Source of the DNA: Lasioglossum baleicum | Taxonomy: Eukaryota > Arthropoda > Insecta > Hymenoptera > Halictidae | Direction: 5' to 3' | DNA length: 64,000 nt | NCBI RefSeq assembly: GCF_051020765.1 | Contig: NW_027469523.1 | Span: 1-64,000 of the forward strand | Shown: positions 10,857 through 25,100 of the stretch, one piece after another | Layout: each line of letters begins with the position of its first letter | Numbering within the stretch: position 1 is the first letter of the stretch | The notes under the pieces: generated by a model | What the model was told of the DNA's origin: nothing | What the model saw: the letters and a program-made list of their open reading frames with translations, nothing else | The model's database searches: none | Program-made: the position numbers and the translations under genes

Positions 10857-12417
10857 GCATCCCAAAAAACCTGCGCATGCGCATCCCACAAAACCTGCGC
10901 ATGCGCATCCCACAAAACCTCGCACGTGTTTTTACTCGAGTAGCCTGCGGGATGCATCCTCTCGCACGTGTTTTTGCTCGACTAGCCTGCGGGATGCATC
11001 CTCTCGCACGTGTTTTTGCTCGACTAGCCTGCGGGATGCATCCTCTCGCACGTGTTTTTGCTCGACTAGCCTGCGGGACGCATCCTCTCGCACGTCTTTT
11101 TACTCGACTAGCCTGCGGGATGCATCCTCTCGCACGTGTTTTTACTCGACTAGCCTGCGGGATGCATCCTCTCGCACGTGTTTTTACTCGACTACCCTGC
11201 GGGATGCATCCTCTCGCACGTGTTTTTGCTCGACTAGCCATGCGCATCCCAAAAAACCTGCGCATGCGCATCCCACAAAACCTGCGCATGCGCATCCCAC
11301 AAAACCTCGCACGTGTTTTTACTCGACTAGCCTGCGGGATGCATCCTCTCGCACGTGTTTTTACTCGACTAGCCTGCAGGATGCATCCTCTCGCACGTGT
11401 TTTTACTCGACTAGCCTGCGGGATGCATCCTCTCGCACGTGTTTTTGCTCGACTAGCCTGCGGGATGCATCCTCTCGCACGTGTTTTTGCTCGACTAGGC
11501 ATGCGCATCCCAAAAAACCTGCGCATGCGCATCCCACAAAACCTGCGCATGCGCATCCCACAAAACCTCGCACGTGTTTTTACTCGACAAGCCTGCGGGA
11601 TGCATCCTCTCGCACGTGTTTTTCCTCGACTAGCCATGCGCATCCCAAAAAACCTGCGCATGCGCATCCCAAAAAACCTGCGCATGCGCATCCCACAAAA
11701 CCTCGCACGTGTTTTTACTCGACTAGCCTGCGGGATGCATCCTCTCGCACGTGTTTTTACTCGACTAGCCTGCGGGATGCATCCTCTCGCACGTGTTTTT
11801 ACTCGACTAGCCTGCGGGATGCATCCTCTCGCACGTGTTTTTGCTCGACTAGCCATGCGCATCCCAAAAAACCTGCGCATGCGCATCCCACAAAACCTGC
11901 GCATGCGCATCCCACAAAACCTCGCACGTGTTTTTACTCGACTAGCCTGCGGGATGCATCCTCTCGCACGTGTTTTTGCTCGACTAGCCATGCGCATCCC
12001 AAAAAACCTGCGCATGCGCATCCCACAAAACCTGCGCATGCGCATCCCACAAAACCTCGCACGTGTTTTTACTCGACTAGCCTGCGGGATGCATCCTCTC
12101 GCACGTGTTTTTACTCGACTAGCCTGCAGGATGCATCCTCTCGCACGTGTTTTTGCTCGACTAGCCAGCGGGACGCATCCTCTCGCACGTGTTTTTACTC
12201 GACTAGCCTGCGGGATGCATCCTCTCGCACGTGTTTTTACTCGACTAGCCTTCGGGATTCATCCTCTCGCACGTGTTTTTACTCGACTAGCCTGCGGCAT
12301 GCATCCTCTCGCACGTGTTTTTGCTCGACTAGCCTGCGGGATGCATCCTCTCGCACGTGTTTTTACTCGACTAGCCTGCGGGATGCATCCTCTCGCACGT
12401 GTTTTTACTCGACTAGC
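10857..12417. repeat. 1.56-kb duplication at offset 5,367, right copy
   Basis: This is the partner of 5490-7050. It lies inside the 7.8-kb unit, so a third copy exists at about 21162-22722. It lacks the private point variants of the left copy, which suggests the left copy is older or outside the zone of recent homogenisation. Confidence 0.87.
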
Positions 12418-15116
12418 CTGCAGGATGCATCCTCTCGCACGTGTTTTTACTCGACTAGCCTGCGGGATGCATCCTCTCGCACGTGTTTTTGCTCGACTAG
12501 CCATGCGCATCCCAAAAAACCTGCGCATGCGCATCCCACAAAACCTCGCACGTGTTTTTACTCGACTAGCCTGCGGGATGCATCCTCTCGCACGTGTTTT
12601 TACTCGACTACCCTGCGGGATGCATCCTCTCGCACGTGTTTTTGCTCGACTAGCCTGCGGGATGCATCCTCTCGCACGTGTTTTTGCTCGACTAGCCATG
12701 CGCATCCCAAAAAACCTGCGCATGCGCATCCCACAAAACCTGCGCATGCGCATCCCACAAAACCTCGCACGTGTTTTTACTCGACTAGCCTGCGGGATGC
12801 ATCCTCTCGCACGTGTTTTTGCTCGACTAGCCATGCGCATCCCAAAAAACCTGCGCATGCGCATCCCACAAAACCTGCGCATGCGCATCCCACAAAACCT
12901 CGCACGTGTTTTTACTCGACTAGCCTGCGGGATGCATCCTCTCGCACGTGTTTTTACTCGACTAGCCTGCAGGATGCATCCTCTCGCACGTGTTTTTGCT
13001 CGACTAGCCAGCGGGACGCATCCTCTCGCACGTGTTTTTACTCGACTAGCCTGCGGGATGCATCCTCTCGCACGTGTTTTTACTCGACTAGCCTTCGGGA
13101 TTCATCCTCTCGCACGTGTTTTTACTCGACTAGCCTGCGGCATGCATCCTCTCGCACGTGTTTTTGCTCGACTAGCCTGCGGGATGCATCCTCTCGCACG
13201 TGTTTTTACTCGACTAGCCTGCGGGATGCATCCTCTCGCACGTGTTTTTACTCGACTAGCCATGCGCATCCCAAAAAACCTGCGCATGCGCATCCCACAA
13301 AACCTACGCATGCGCATCCCACAAAACCTCGCACGTGTTTTTACTCGACTAGCCTGCGGGATGCATCCTCTCGCACGTGTTTTTACTCGACTAGCCTGCA
13401 GGATGCATCCTCTCGCACGTGTTTTTACTCGACTAGCCTGCGGGATGCATCCTCTCGCACGTGTTTTTGCTCGACTAGCCATGCGCATCCCAAAAAACCT
13501 GCGCATGCGCATCCCACAAAACCTCGCCCGTGTTTTTACTCGACTAGCCTGCGGGATGCATCCTCTCGCACGTGTTTTTACTCGACTACCCTGCGGGATG
13601 CATCCTCTCGCACGTGTTTTTGCTCGACTAGCCATGCGCATCCCAAAAAACCTGCGCATGCGCATCCCACAAAACCTGCGCATGCGCATCCCACAAAACC
13701 TCGCACGTGTTTTTACTCGACTAGCCTGCGGGATGCATCCTCTCGCACGTGTTTTTACTCGACTAGCCTGCAGGATGCATCCTCTCGCACGTGTTTTTAC
13801 TCGACTAGCCTGCGGGATGCATCCTCTCGCACGTGTTTTTACTCGACTAGCCTGCGGGATGCATCCTCTCGCACGTGTTTTTACTGGACTAGCCAGCGGG
13901 ATGCATCCTCTCGCACGTGTTTTTGCTCGACTAGCCTGCGGGATGCATCCTCTCGCACGTGGTTTTGCTCGACTAGGCATGCGCATCCCAAAAAACCTGC
14001 GCATGCGCATCCCAAAAAACCTGCGCATGCGCATCCCACAAAACCTGCGCATGCGCATCCCACAAAACCTCGCACGTGTTTTTACTCGACTAGCCTGCGG
14101 GATGCATCCTCTCGCACGTGTTTTTCCTCGACTAGCCATGCGCATCCCAAAAAACCTGCGCATGCGCATCCCAAAAAACCTGCGCATGCGCCTCCCACAA
14201 AACCTGCGCATGCGCATCCCACAAAACCTCGCACGTGTTTTTACTCGACTAGCCTGCGGGATGCATCCTCTCGCACGTGTTTTTGCTCGACTAGCCTGCG
14301 GGATGCATCCTCTCGCACGTGTTTTTGCTCGACTAGCCATGCGCATCCCAATAAACCTGCGCATGCGCATCCCAAAAAACCTGCGCATGCGCCTCCCACA
14401 AAACCTGCGCATGCGCATCCCACAAAACCTCGCACGTGTTTTTACTCGACTAGCCTGCGGGATGCATCCTCTCGCACGTGTTTTTGCTCGACTAGCCTGC
14501 GGGATGCATCCTCTCGCACGTGTTTTTGCTCGACTAGCCATGCGCATCCCAAAAAACCTGCGCATGCGCATCCCACAAAACCTGCGCATGCGCATCCCAC
14601 AAAACCTCGCACGTGTTTTTACTCGACTAGCCTGCGGGATGCATCCTCTCGCACGTGTTTTTACTCGACTAGCCTGCAGGATGCATCCTCTCGCACGTGT
14701 TTTTACTCGACTAGCCTGCGGGATGCATCCTCTCGCACGTGTTTTTGCTCGACTAGCCATGCGCATCCCAAAAAACCTGCGCATGCGCATCCCACAAAAC
14801 CTGCGCATGCGCATCCCACAAAACCTCGCACGTGTTTTTACTCGACTAGCCTGCGGGATGCATCCTCTCGCACGTGTTTTTCCTCGACTAGCCATGCGCA
14901 TCCCAAAAAACCTGCGCATGCGCATCCCAAAAAACCTGCGCATGCGCATCCCAAAAAACCTGCGCATGCGCCTCCCACAAAACCTGCGCATGCGCATCCC
15001 ACAAAACCTCGCACGTGTTTTTACTCGACTAGCCTGCGGGATGCATCCTCTCGCACGTGTTTTTGCTCGACTAGCCTGCGAGATGCATCCTCTCGCACGT
15101 GTTTTTGTTCGACTAG

Positions 15117-16292
15117 CCATGCGCATCCCAATAAACCTGCGCATGCGCATCCCACAATACCTGCGCATGCGCATCCCACAAAACCTCGCACGTGTTTTTA
15201 CTCGACTAGCCTGTGGGATGCATCCTCTCGCACGTGTTTTTACTCGACTAGCCTGCGGGATGCATCCTCTCGCACGTGTTTTTACTCGTCTAGCCTGCGG
15301 GATGCATCCTCTCGCACGTGTTTTTGCTCGACTAGCCTGCGGGATGCATCCTCTCGCACGTGTTTTTGCTCGACTAGGCATGAGCATCCCAAAAAACCTG
15401 CGCATGCGCATCCCAAAAAACCTGCGCATGCGCATCCCACAAAACCTGCGCATGCGCATCCCACAAAACCTCGCACGTGTTTTTACTCGACTATCCTGCG
15501 GGATGCATCCTCTCGCACGTGTTTTTCCTCGACTAGCCATGCGCATCCCAAAAAACCTGCGCATGCGCATCCCAAAAAACCTGCGCATGCGCATCCCACA
15601 AAACCTGCGCATGCGCATCCCACAAAACCTCGCAAGTGTTTTTACTCGACTAGCCTGCGGGATGCATCCTCTCGCACGTGTTTTTACTCGACTAGCCTGC
15701 GGGATGCATCCTCTCGCACGTGTTTTTACTCGACTAGCCATGCGCATCCCAAAAAACCTGCGCATGCGCATCCCACAAAACCTGCGCATGCGCATCCCAC
15801 AAAACCTCGCACGTGTTTTTACTCGACTAGCCTGCGGGATGCATCCTCTCGCACGTGTTTTTACTCGACTAGCCTGCAGGATGCATCCTCTCGCACGTGT
15901 TTTTACTCGACTAGCCTGCGGGATGCATCCTCTCGCACGTGTTTTTGCTCGACTAGCCATGCGCATCCCAAAAAACCTGCGCATGCGCATCCCACAAAAC
16001 CTGCGCATGCGCATCCCACATAACCTCGCACGTGTTTTTACTCGACTAGCCTGCGGGATGCATCCTCTCGCACGTGTTTTTCCTCGACTAGCCATGCGCA
16101 TCCCAAAAAACCTGCGCATGCGCATCCCAAAAAACCTGCGCATGCGCCTCCCACAAAACCTGCGCATGCGCATCCCACAAAACCTCGCACGTGTTTTTAC
16201 TCGACTAGCCTGCGGGATGCATCCTCTCGCACGTGTTTTTGCTCGACTAGCCTGCGGGATGCATCCTCTCGCACGTGTTTTTGCTCGACTAG
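15117..16292 (+). repeat. Canonical 1,176-bp higher-order repeat (reference copy)
   Basis: It starts with the B-run whose first unit ends AATAAA and runs to the next such B-run at 16293. Its six B-runs and six A-runs contain 3/5, 4/2, 4/3, 3/4, 3/2 and 4/3 units. That is 21 B (6 truncated) and 19 A (6 truncated): 15 x 24 + 6 x 19 + 13 x 42 + 6 x 26 = 1,176 bp, matching the coordinates exactly. Fixed markers include CTGTGGG in the first A-run, CTCGTCTAG, GCATGAGC opening the second B-run, C-type A units before the third and sixth B-runs, CGCAAGTG, CCTGCAGG and GCGCCTCCC. The same interval separates 25422, 26598 and 27774; 41540 and 42716; and 45248 and 46424. Confidence 0.92.
16021..16021 (+). 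repeat. CACATAACC variant of B (TAA-creating A-to-T change)
   Basis: One A of a final Q-type B is changed to T, making the only recurrent stop codon in one otherwise open frame. The same change occurs at 16903, 19255, 26326, 41268 and 63791, always in the B-run before a C-type A and the GCGCCTCCC run. It is therefore a marker of one higher-order position passed on by duplication. Confidence 0.9.
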
Positions 16293-16702
16293 CCATGCGC
16301 ATCCCAATAAACCTGCGCATGCGCATCCCACAATACCTGCGCATGCGCATCCCACAAAACCTCGCACGTGTTTTTACTCGACTAGCCTGTGGGATGCATC
16401 CTCTCGCACGTGTTTTTACTCGACTAGCCTGCGGGATGCATCCTCTCGCATGTGTTTTTACTCGTCTAGCCTGCGGGATGCATCCTCTCGCACGTGTTTT
16501 TGCTCGACTAGCCTGCGGGATGCATCCTCTCGCACGTGTTTTTGCTCGACTAGGCATGAGCATCCCAAAAAACCTGCGCATGCGCATCCCAAAAAACCTG
16601 CGCATGCGCATCCCACAAAACCTGCGCATGCGCATCCCACAAAACCTCGCACGTGTTTTTACTCGACTAGCCTGCGGGATGCATCCTCTCGCACGTGTTT
16701 TT

Positions 16703-16838
16703 ACTCGACTAGCCTGCAGGATGCATCCTCTCGCACGTGTTTTTACTCGACTAGCCTGCGGGATGCATCCTCTCGCACGTGTTTTTACTCGACTAGCCTG
16801 CGGGATGCATCCTCTCGCACGTGTTTTTGCTCGACTAG
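16703..16838. repeat. Spacer blocks between the first unit and its partial copy
   Basis: This short stretch of A units, starting with the G-to-A variant CCTGCAGG, ends at the B-run opening the partial copy. It is where the first 7.8-kb unit stops matching the later one: the later copy has a C-type A and a B-run here instead. Confidence 0.75.
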
Positions 16839-19190
16839 CCATGCGCATCCCAAAAAACCTGCGCATGCGCATCCCACAAAACCTGCGCATGCGCATCCCA
16901 CATAACCTCGCACGTGTTTTTACTCGACTAGCCTGCGGGATGCATCCTCTCGCACGTGTTTTTCCTCGACTAGCCATGCGCATCCCAAAAAACCTGCGCA
17001 TGCGCATCCCAAAAAACCTGCGCATGCGCCTCCCACAAAACCTGCGCATGCGCATCCCACAAAACCTCGCACGTGTTTTTACTCGACTAGCCTGCGGGAT
17101 GCATCCTCTCGCACGTGTTTTTGCTCGACTAGCCTGCGGGATGCATCCTCTCGCACGTGTTTTTGCTCGACTAGCCATGCGCATCCCAATAAACCTGCGC
17201 ATGCGCATCCCACAATACCTGCGCATGCGCATCCCACAAAACCTCGCACGTGTTTTTACTCGACTAGCCTGTGGGATGCATCCTCTCGCACGTGTTTGTA
17301 CTCGACTAGCCTGCGGGATGCATCCTCTCGCACGTGTTTTTACTCGTCTAGCCTGCGGGATGCATCCTCTCGCACGTGTTTTTGCTCGACTAGCCTGCGG
17401 GATGCATCCTCTCGCACGTGTTTTTGCTCGACTAGGCATGAGCATCCCAAAAAACCTGCGCATGCGCATCCCAAAAAACCTGCGCATGCGCATCCCACAA
17501 AACCTGCGCATGCGCATCCCACAAAACCTCGCACGTGTTTTTACTCGACTCGCCTGCGGGATGCATCCTCTCGCACGTGTTTTTCCTCGACTAGCCATGC
17601 GCATCCCAAAAAACCTGCGCATGCGCATCCCAAAAAACCTGCGCATGCGCATCCCACAAAACCTGCGCATGCGCATCCCACAAAACCTCGCACGTGTTTT
17701 TACTCGACTAGCCTGCGGGATGCATCCTCGCGCACGTGTTTTTACTCGACTAGCCTGCGGGATGCATCCTCTCGCACGTGTTTTTACTCGACTAGCCTGC
17801 GGGATGCATCCTCTCGCACGTGTTTTTGCTCGACTAGCCTGCGGGATGCATCCTCCCGCACGTGTTTTTGCTCGACTAGGCATGCGCATCCCAAAAAACC
17901 TGCGCATGCGCATCCCACAAAACCTGCGCATGCGCATCCCACAAAACCTCGCACGTGTTTTTACTCGACTAGCATGCGGGATGCATCCTCTCGCACGTGT
18001 TTTTACTCGACTAGCCATGCGCATCCCAAAAAACCTGCGCATGCGCATCCCACAAAACCTACGCATGCGCATCCCACAAAACCTCGCACGTGTTTTTACT
18101 CGACTAGCCTGCGGGATGCATCCTCTCGCACGTTTTTTTACTCGACTAGCCTGCAGGATGCATCCTCTCGCACGTGTTTTTACTCGACTAGCCTGCGGGA
18201 TGCATCCTCTCGCACGTGTTTTTGCTCGACTAGCCTGCGGGATGCATCCTCTCGCACGTGTTTTTGCTCGACTAGCCTGCGGGATGCATCCTCTCGCACG
18301 TGTTTTTGCTCGACTAGCCTGCGGGATGCATCCTCTCGCACGTTTTTTTACTCGACTAGCCTGCAGGATGCATCCTCTCGCACGTGTTTTTACTCGTCTA
18401 GCCTGCGGGATGCATCCTCTCGCACTTGTTTTTGCTCGACTAGCCATGCGCATCCCAAAAAACCTGCGCATGCGCATCCCACAAAACCTGCGCATGCGCA
18501 TCCCACAAAACCTGCGCATGCGCATCCCACAAAACCTGCGCATGCGCATCCCACAAAACCTCGCACGTGTTTTTACTCGACTAGCCTGCGGGATGCATCC
18601 TCTCGCACGTGTTTTTGCTCGACTAGCCTGCGGGATGCATCATCTCGCACGTGTTTTTGCTCGACTAGCCATGCGCATCCCAAAAAACCTGCGCATGCGC
18701 ATCCCACAAAACCTGCGCATGCGCATCCCACAAAACCTCGCACGTGTTTTTACTCGACTAGCCTGCGGGATGCATCCTCTCGCACGTGTTTTTGCTCGAC
18801 TAGCCATGCGCATCCCAAAAAACCTGCGCATGCGCATCCCACAAAACCTGCGCATGCGCATCCCACAAAACCTCGCACGTGTTTTTACTCGAGTAGCCTG
18901 CGGGATGCATCCTCTCGCACGTGTTTTTGCTCGACTAGCCTGCGGGATGCATCCTCTCGCACGTGTTTTTGCTCGACTAGCCTGCGGGATGCATCCTCTC
19001 GCACGTGTTTTTGCTCGACTAGCCTGCGGGACGCATCCTCTCGCACGTCTTTTTACTCGACTAGCCTGCGGGATGCATCCTCTCGCACGTGTTTTTACTC
19101 GACTAGCCTGCGGGATGCATCCTCTCGCACGTGTTTTTACTCGACTACCCTGCGGGATGCATCCTCTCGCACGTGTTTTTGCTCGACTAG
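16839..19190. repeat. 2,352-bp partial copy of the 7.8-kb unit
   Basis: It matches 8886-11237 at offset 7,953 and 19191-21542 at offset 2,352. Both ends fall exactly at an A-to-B block boundary. It shares CACATAACC with the copy at 19191 (16903 and 19255) but not with the first unit, so it is closer to the later copy. The three-copy arrangement (full, partial, full) is what unequal crossing-over between two tandem full units would leave. The length is twice 1,176, which may be chance. Confidence 0.9.
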
Positions 19191-22100
19191 CCATGCGCAT
19201 CCCAAAAAACCTGCGCATGCGCATCCCACAAAACCTGCGCATGCGCATCCCACATAACCTCGCACGTGTTTTTACTCGACTAGCCTGCGGGATGCATCCT
19301 CTCGCACGTGTTTTTCCTCGACTAGCCATGCGCATCCCAAAAAACCTGCGCATGCGCATCCCAAAAAACCTGCGCATGCGCCTCCCACAAAACCTGCGCA
19401 TGCGCATCCCACAAAACCTCGCACGTGTTTTTACTCGACTAGCCTGCGGGATGCATCCTCTCGCACGTGTTTTTGCTCGACTAGCCTGCGGGATGCATCC
19501 TCTCGCACGTGTTTTTGCTCGACTAGCCATGCGCATCCCAATAAACCTGCGCATGCGCATCCCACAATACCTGCGCATGCGCATCCCACAAAACCTCGCA
19601 CGTGTTTTTACTCGACTAGCCTGTGGGATGCATCCTCTCGCACGTGTTTGTACTCGACTAGCCTGCGGGATGCATCCTCTCGCACGTGTTTTTACTCGTC
19701 TAGCCTGCGGGATGCATCCTCTCGCACGTGTTTTTGCTCGACTAGCCTGCGGGATGCATCCTCTCGCACGTGTTTTTGCTCGACTAGGCATGAGCATCCC
19801 AAAAAACCTGCGCATGCGCATCCCAAAAAACCTGCGCATGCGCATCCCACAAAACCTGCGCATGCGCATCCCACAAAACCTCGCACGTGTTTTTACTCGA
19901 CTCGCCTGCGGGATGCATCCTCTCGCACGTGTTTTTCCTCGACTAGCCATGCGCATCCCAAAAAACCTGCGCATGCGCATCCCAAAAAACCTGCGCATGC
20001 GCATCCCACAAAACCTGCGCATGCGCATCCCACAAAACCTCGCACGTGTTTTTACTCGACTAGCCTGCGGGATGCATCCTCGCGCACGTGTTTTTACTCG
20101 ACTAGCCTGCGGGATGCATCCTCTCGCACGTGTTTTTACTCGACTAGCCTGCGGGATGCATCCTCTCGCACGTGTTTTTGCTCGACTAGCCTGCGGGATG
20201 CATCCTCCCGCACGTGTTTTTGCTCGACTAGGCATGCGCATCCCAAAAAACCTGCGCATGCGCATCCCACAAAACCTGCGCATGCGCATCCCACAAAACC
20301 TCGCACGTGTTTTTACTCGACTAGCATGCGGGATGCATCCTCTCGCACGTGTTTTTACTCGACTAGCCATGCGCATCCCAAAAAACCTGCGCATGCGCAT
20401 CCCACAAAACCTACGCATGCGCATCCCACAAAACCTCGCACGTGTTTTTACTCGACTAGCCTGCGGGATGCATCCTCTCGCACGTTTTTTTACTCGACTA
20501 GCCTGCAGGATGCATCCTCTCGCACGTGTTTTTACTCGACTAGCCTGCGGGATGCATCCTCTCGCACGTGTTTTTGCTCGACTAGCCTGCGGGATGCATC
20601 CTCTCGCACGTGTTTTTGCTCGACTAGCCTGCGGGATGCATCCTCTCGCACGTGTTTTTGCTCGACTAGCCTGCGGGATGCATCCTCTCGCACGTTTTTT
20701 TACTCGACTAGCCTGCAGGATGCATCCTCTCGCACGTGTTTTTACTCGTCTAGCCTGCGGGATGCATCCTCTCGCACTTGTTTTTGCTCGACTAGCCATG
20801 CGCATCCCAAAAAACCTGCGCATGCGCATCCCACAAAACCTGCGCATGCGCATCCCACAAAACCTGCGCATGCGCATCCCACAAAACCTGCGCATGCGCA
20901 TCCCACAAAACCTCGCACGTGTTTTTACTCGACTAGCCTGCGGGATGCATCCTCTCGCACGTGTTTTTGCTCGACTAGCCTGCGGGATGCATCATCTCGC
21001 ACGTGTTTTTGCTCGACTAGCCATGCGCATCCCAAAAAACCTGCGCATGCGCATCCCACAAAACCTGCGCATGCGCATCCCACAAAACCTCGCACGTGTT
21101 TTTACTCGACTAGCCTGCGGGATGCATCCTCTCGCACGTGTTTTTGCTCGACTAGCCATGCGCATCCCAAAAAACCTGCGCATGCGCATCCCACAAAACC
21201 TGCGCATGCGCATCCCACAAAACCTCGCACGTGTTTTTACTCGAGTAGCCTGCGGGATGCATCCTCTCGCACGTGTTTTTGCTCGACTAGCCTGCGGGAT
21301 GCATCCTCTCGCACGTGTTTTTGCTCGACTAGCCTGCGGGATGCATCCTCTCGCACGTGTTTTTGCTCGACTAGCCTGCGGGACGCATCCTCTCGCACGT
21401 CTTTTTACTCGACTAGCCTGCGGGATGCATCCTCTCGCACGTGTTTTTACTCGACTAGCCTGCGGGATGCATCCTCTCGCACGTGTTTTTACTCGACTAC
21501 CCTGCGGGATGCATCCTCTCGCACGTGTTTTTGCTCGACTAGCCATGCGCATCCCAAAAAACCTGCGCATGCGCATCCCACAAAACCTGCGCATGCGCAT
21601 CCCACAAAACCTCGCACGTGTTTTTACTCGACTAGCCTGCGGGATGCATCCTCTCGCACGTGTTTTTACTCGACTAGCCTGCAGGATGCATCCTCTCGCA
21701 CGTGTTTTTACTCGACTAGCCTGCGGGATGCATCCTCTCGCACGTGTTTTTGCTCGACTAGCCTGCGGGATGCATCCTCTCGCACGTGTTTTTGCTCGAC
21801 TAGGCATGCGCATCCCAAAAAACCTGCGCATGCGCATCCCACAAAACCTGCGCATGCGCATCCCACAAAACCTCGCACGTGTTTTTACTCGACAAGCCTG
21901 CGGGATGCATCCTCTCGCACGTGTTTTTCCTCGACTAGCCATGCGCATCCCAAAAAACCTGCGCATGCGCATCCCAAAAAACCTGCGCATGCGCATCCCA
22001 CAAAACCTCGCACGTGTTTTTACTCGACTAGCCTGCGGGATGCATCCTCTCGCACGTGTTTTTACTCGACTAGCCTGCGGGATGCATCCTCTCGCACGTG

Positions 22101-25100
22101 TTTTTACTCGACTAGCCTGCGGGATGCATCCTCTCGCACGTGTTTTTGCTCGACTAGCCATGCGCATCCCAAAAAACCTGCGCATGCGCATCCCACAAAA
22201 CCTGCGCATGCGCATCCCACAAAACCTCGCACGTGTTTTTACTCGACTAGCCTGCGGGATGCATCCTCTCGCACGTGTTTTTGCTCGACTAGCCATGCGC
22301 ATCCCAAAAAACCTGCGCATGCGCATCCCACAAAACCTGCGCATGCGCATCCCACAAAACCTCGCACGTGTTTTTACTCGACTAGCCTGCGGGATGCATC
22401 CTCTCGCACGTGTTTTTACTCGACTAGCCTGCAGGATGCATCCTCTCGCACGTGTTTTTGCTCGACTAGCCAGCGGGACGCATCCTCTCGCACGTGTTTT
22501 TACTCGACTAGCCTGCGGGATGCATCCTCTCGCACGTGTTTTTACTCGACTAGCCTTCGGGATTCATCCTCTCGCACGTGTTTTTACTCGACTAGCCTGC
22601 GGCATGCATCCTCTCGCACGTGTTTTTGCTCGACTAGCCTGCGGGATGCATCCTCTCGCACGTGTTTTTACTCGACTAGCCTGCGGGATGCATCCTCTCG
22701 CACGTGTTTTTACTCGACTAGCCTGCAGGATGCATCCTCTCGCACGTGTTTTTACTCGACTAGCCTGCGGGATGCATCCTCTCGCACGTGTTTTTGCTCG
22801 ACTAGCCATGCGCATCCCAAAAAACCTGCGCATGCGCATCCCACAAAACCTCGCACGTGTTTTTACTCGACTAGCCTGCGGGATGCATCCTCTCGCACGT
22901 GTTTTTACTCGACTACCCTGCGGGATGCATCCTCTCGCACGTGTTTTTGCTCGACTAGCCTGCGGGATGCATCCTCTCGCACGTGTTTTTGCTCGACTAG
23001 CCATGCGCATCCCAAAAAACCTGCGCATGCGCATCCCACAAAACCTGCGCATGCGCATCCCACAAAACCTCGCACGTGTTTTTACTCGACTAGCCTGCGG
23101 GATGCATCCTCTCGCACGTGTTTTTGCTCGACTAGCCATGCGCATCCCAAAAAACCTGCGCATGCGCATCCCACAAAACCTGCGCATGCGCATCCCACAA
23201 AACCTCGCACGTGTTTTTACTCGACTAGCCTGCGGGATGCATCCTCTCGCACGTGTTTTTACTCGACTAGCCTGCAGGATGCATCCTCTCGCACGTGTTT
23301 TTGCTCGACTAGCCAGCGGGACGCATCCTCTCGCACGTGTTTTTACTCGACTAGCCTGCGGGATGCATCCTCTCGCACGTGTTTTTACTCGACTAGCCTT
23401 CGGGATTCATCCTCTCGCACGTGTTTTTACTCGACTAGCCTGCGGCATGCATCCTCTCGCACGTGTTTTTGCTCGACTAGCCTGCGGGATGCATCCTCTC
23501 GCACGTGTTTTTACTCGACTAGCCTGCGGGATGCATCCTCTCGCACGTGTTTTTACTCGACTAGCCATGCGCATCCCAAAAAACCTGCGCATGCGCATCC
23601 CACAAAACCTACGCATGCGCATCCCACAAAACCTCGCACGTGTTTTTACTCGACTAGCCTGCGGGATGCATCCTCTCGCACGTGTTTTTACTCGACTAGC
23701 CTGCAGGATGCATCCTCTCGCACGTGTTTTTACTCGACTAGCCTGCGGGATGCATCCTCTCGCACGTGTTTTTGCTCGACTAGCCATGCGCATCCCAAAA
23801 AACCTGCGCATGCGCATCCCACAAAACCTCGCCCGTGTTTTTACTCGACTAGCCTGCGGGATGCATCCTCTCGCACGTGTTTTTACTCGACTACCCTGCG
23901 GGATGCATCCTCTCGCACGTGTTTTTGCTCGACTAGCCATGCGCATCCCAAAAAACCTGCGCATGCGCATCCCACAAAACCTGCGCATGCGCATCCCACA
24001 AAACCTCGCACGTGTTTTTACTCGACTAGCCTGCGGGATGCATCCTCTCGCACGTGTTTTTACTCGACTAGCCTGCAGGATGCATCCTCTCGCACGTGTT
24101 TTTACTCGACTAGCCTGCGGGATGCATCCTCTCGCACGTGTTTTTACTCGACTAGCCTGCGGGATGCATCCTCTCGCACGTGTTTTTACTGGACTAGCCA
24201 GCGGGATGCATCCTCTCGCACGTGTTTTTGCTCGACTAGCCTGCGGGATGCATCCTCTCGCACGTGGTTTTGCTCGACTAGGCATGCGCATCCCAAAAAA
24301 CCTGCGCATGCGCATCCCAAAAAACCTGCGCATGCGCATCCCACAAAACCTGCGCATGCGCATCCCACAAAACCTCGCACGTGTTTTTACTCGACTAGCC
24401 TGCGGGATGCATCCTCTCGCACGTGTTTTTCCTCGACTAGCCATGCGCATCCCAAAAAACCTGCGCATGCGCATCCCAAAAAACCTGCGCATGCGCCTCC
24501 CACAAAACCTGCGCATGCGCATCCCACAAAACCTCGCACGTGTTTTTACTCGACTAGCCTGCGGGATGCATCCTCTCGCACGTGTTTTTGCTCGACTAGC
24601 CTGCGGGATGCATCCTCTCGCACGTGTTTTTGCTCGACTAGCCATGCGCATCCCAATAAACCTGCGCATGCGCATCCCAAAAAACCTGCGCATGCGCCTC
24701 CCACAAAACCTGCGCATGCGCATCCCACAAAACCTCGCACGTGTTTTTACTCGACTAGCCTGCGGGATGCATCCTCTCGCACGTGTTTTTGCTCGACTAG
24801 CCTGCGGGATGCATCCTCTCGCACGTGTTTTTGCTCGACTAGCCATGCGCATCCCAAAAAACCTGCGCATGCGCATCCCACAAAACCTGCGCATGCGCAT
24901 CCCACAAAACCTCGCACGTGTTTTTACTCGACTAGCCTGCGGGATGCATCCTCTCGCACGTGTTTTTACTCGACTAGCCTGCAGGATGCATCCTCTCGCA
25001 CGTGTTTTTACTCGACTAGCCTGCGGGATGCATCCTCTCGCACGTGTTTTTGCTCGACTAGCCATGCGCATCCCAAAAAACCTGCGCATGCGCATCCCAC

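Larger units (their letters stand above)
8886..16702. repeat. 7.8-kb segmental unit, first copy
   Basis: It matches 19191-27007 at a constant offset of 10,305 bp over about 7,817 bp. Variant landmarks agree throughout, for example CATGAGC runs at 9484 and 19789, GTTTGTACTC near 9346 and 19651, the TAA-creating CACATAACC at 16021 and 26326, and GCATGTG at 16450 and 26755. The one difference I noticed is at the start: ACAAAACC near 8950 against ACATAACC at 19255. The unit contains a complete 1,176-bp higher-order repeat at 15117-16292. Confidence 0.9.

Noticed and set aside
16839..21542. The 2,352-bp period as exactly two canonical 1,176-bp repeats
   Set aside because: The length fits, but the content (long A-run and TTTGTGCTC-free GTTTGTACTC blocks, five-unit B-runs) is not two copies of the canonical order, so the match of numbers is probably chance.
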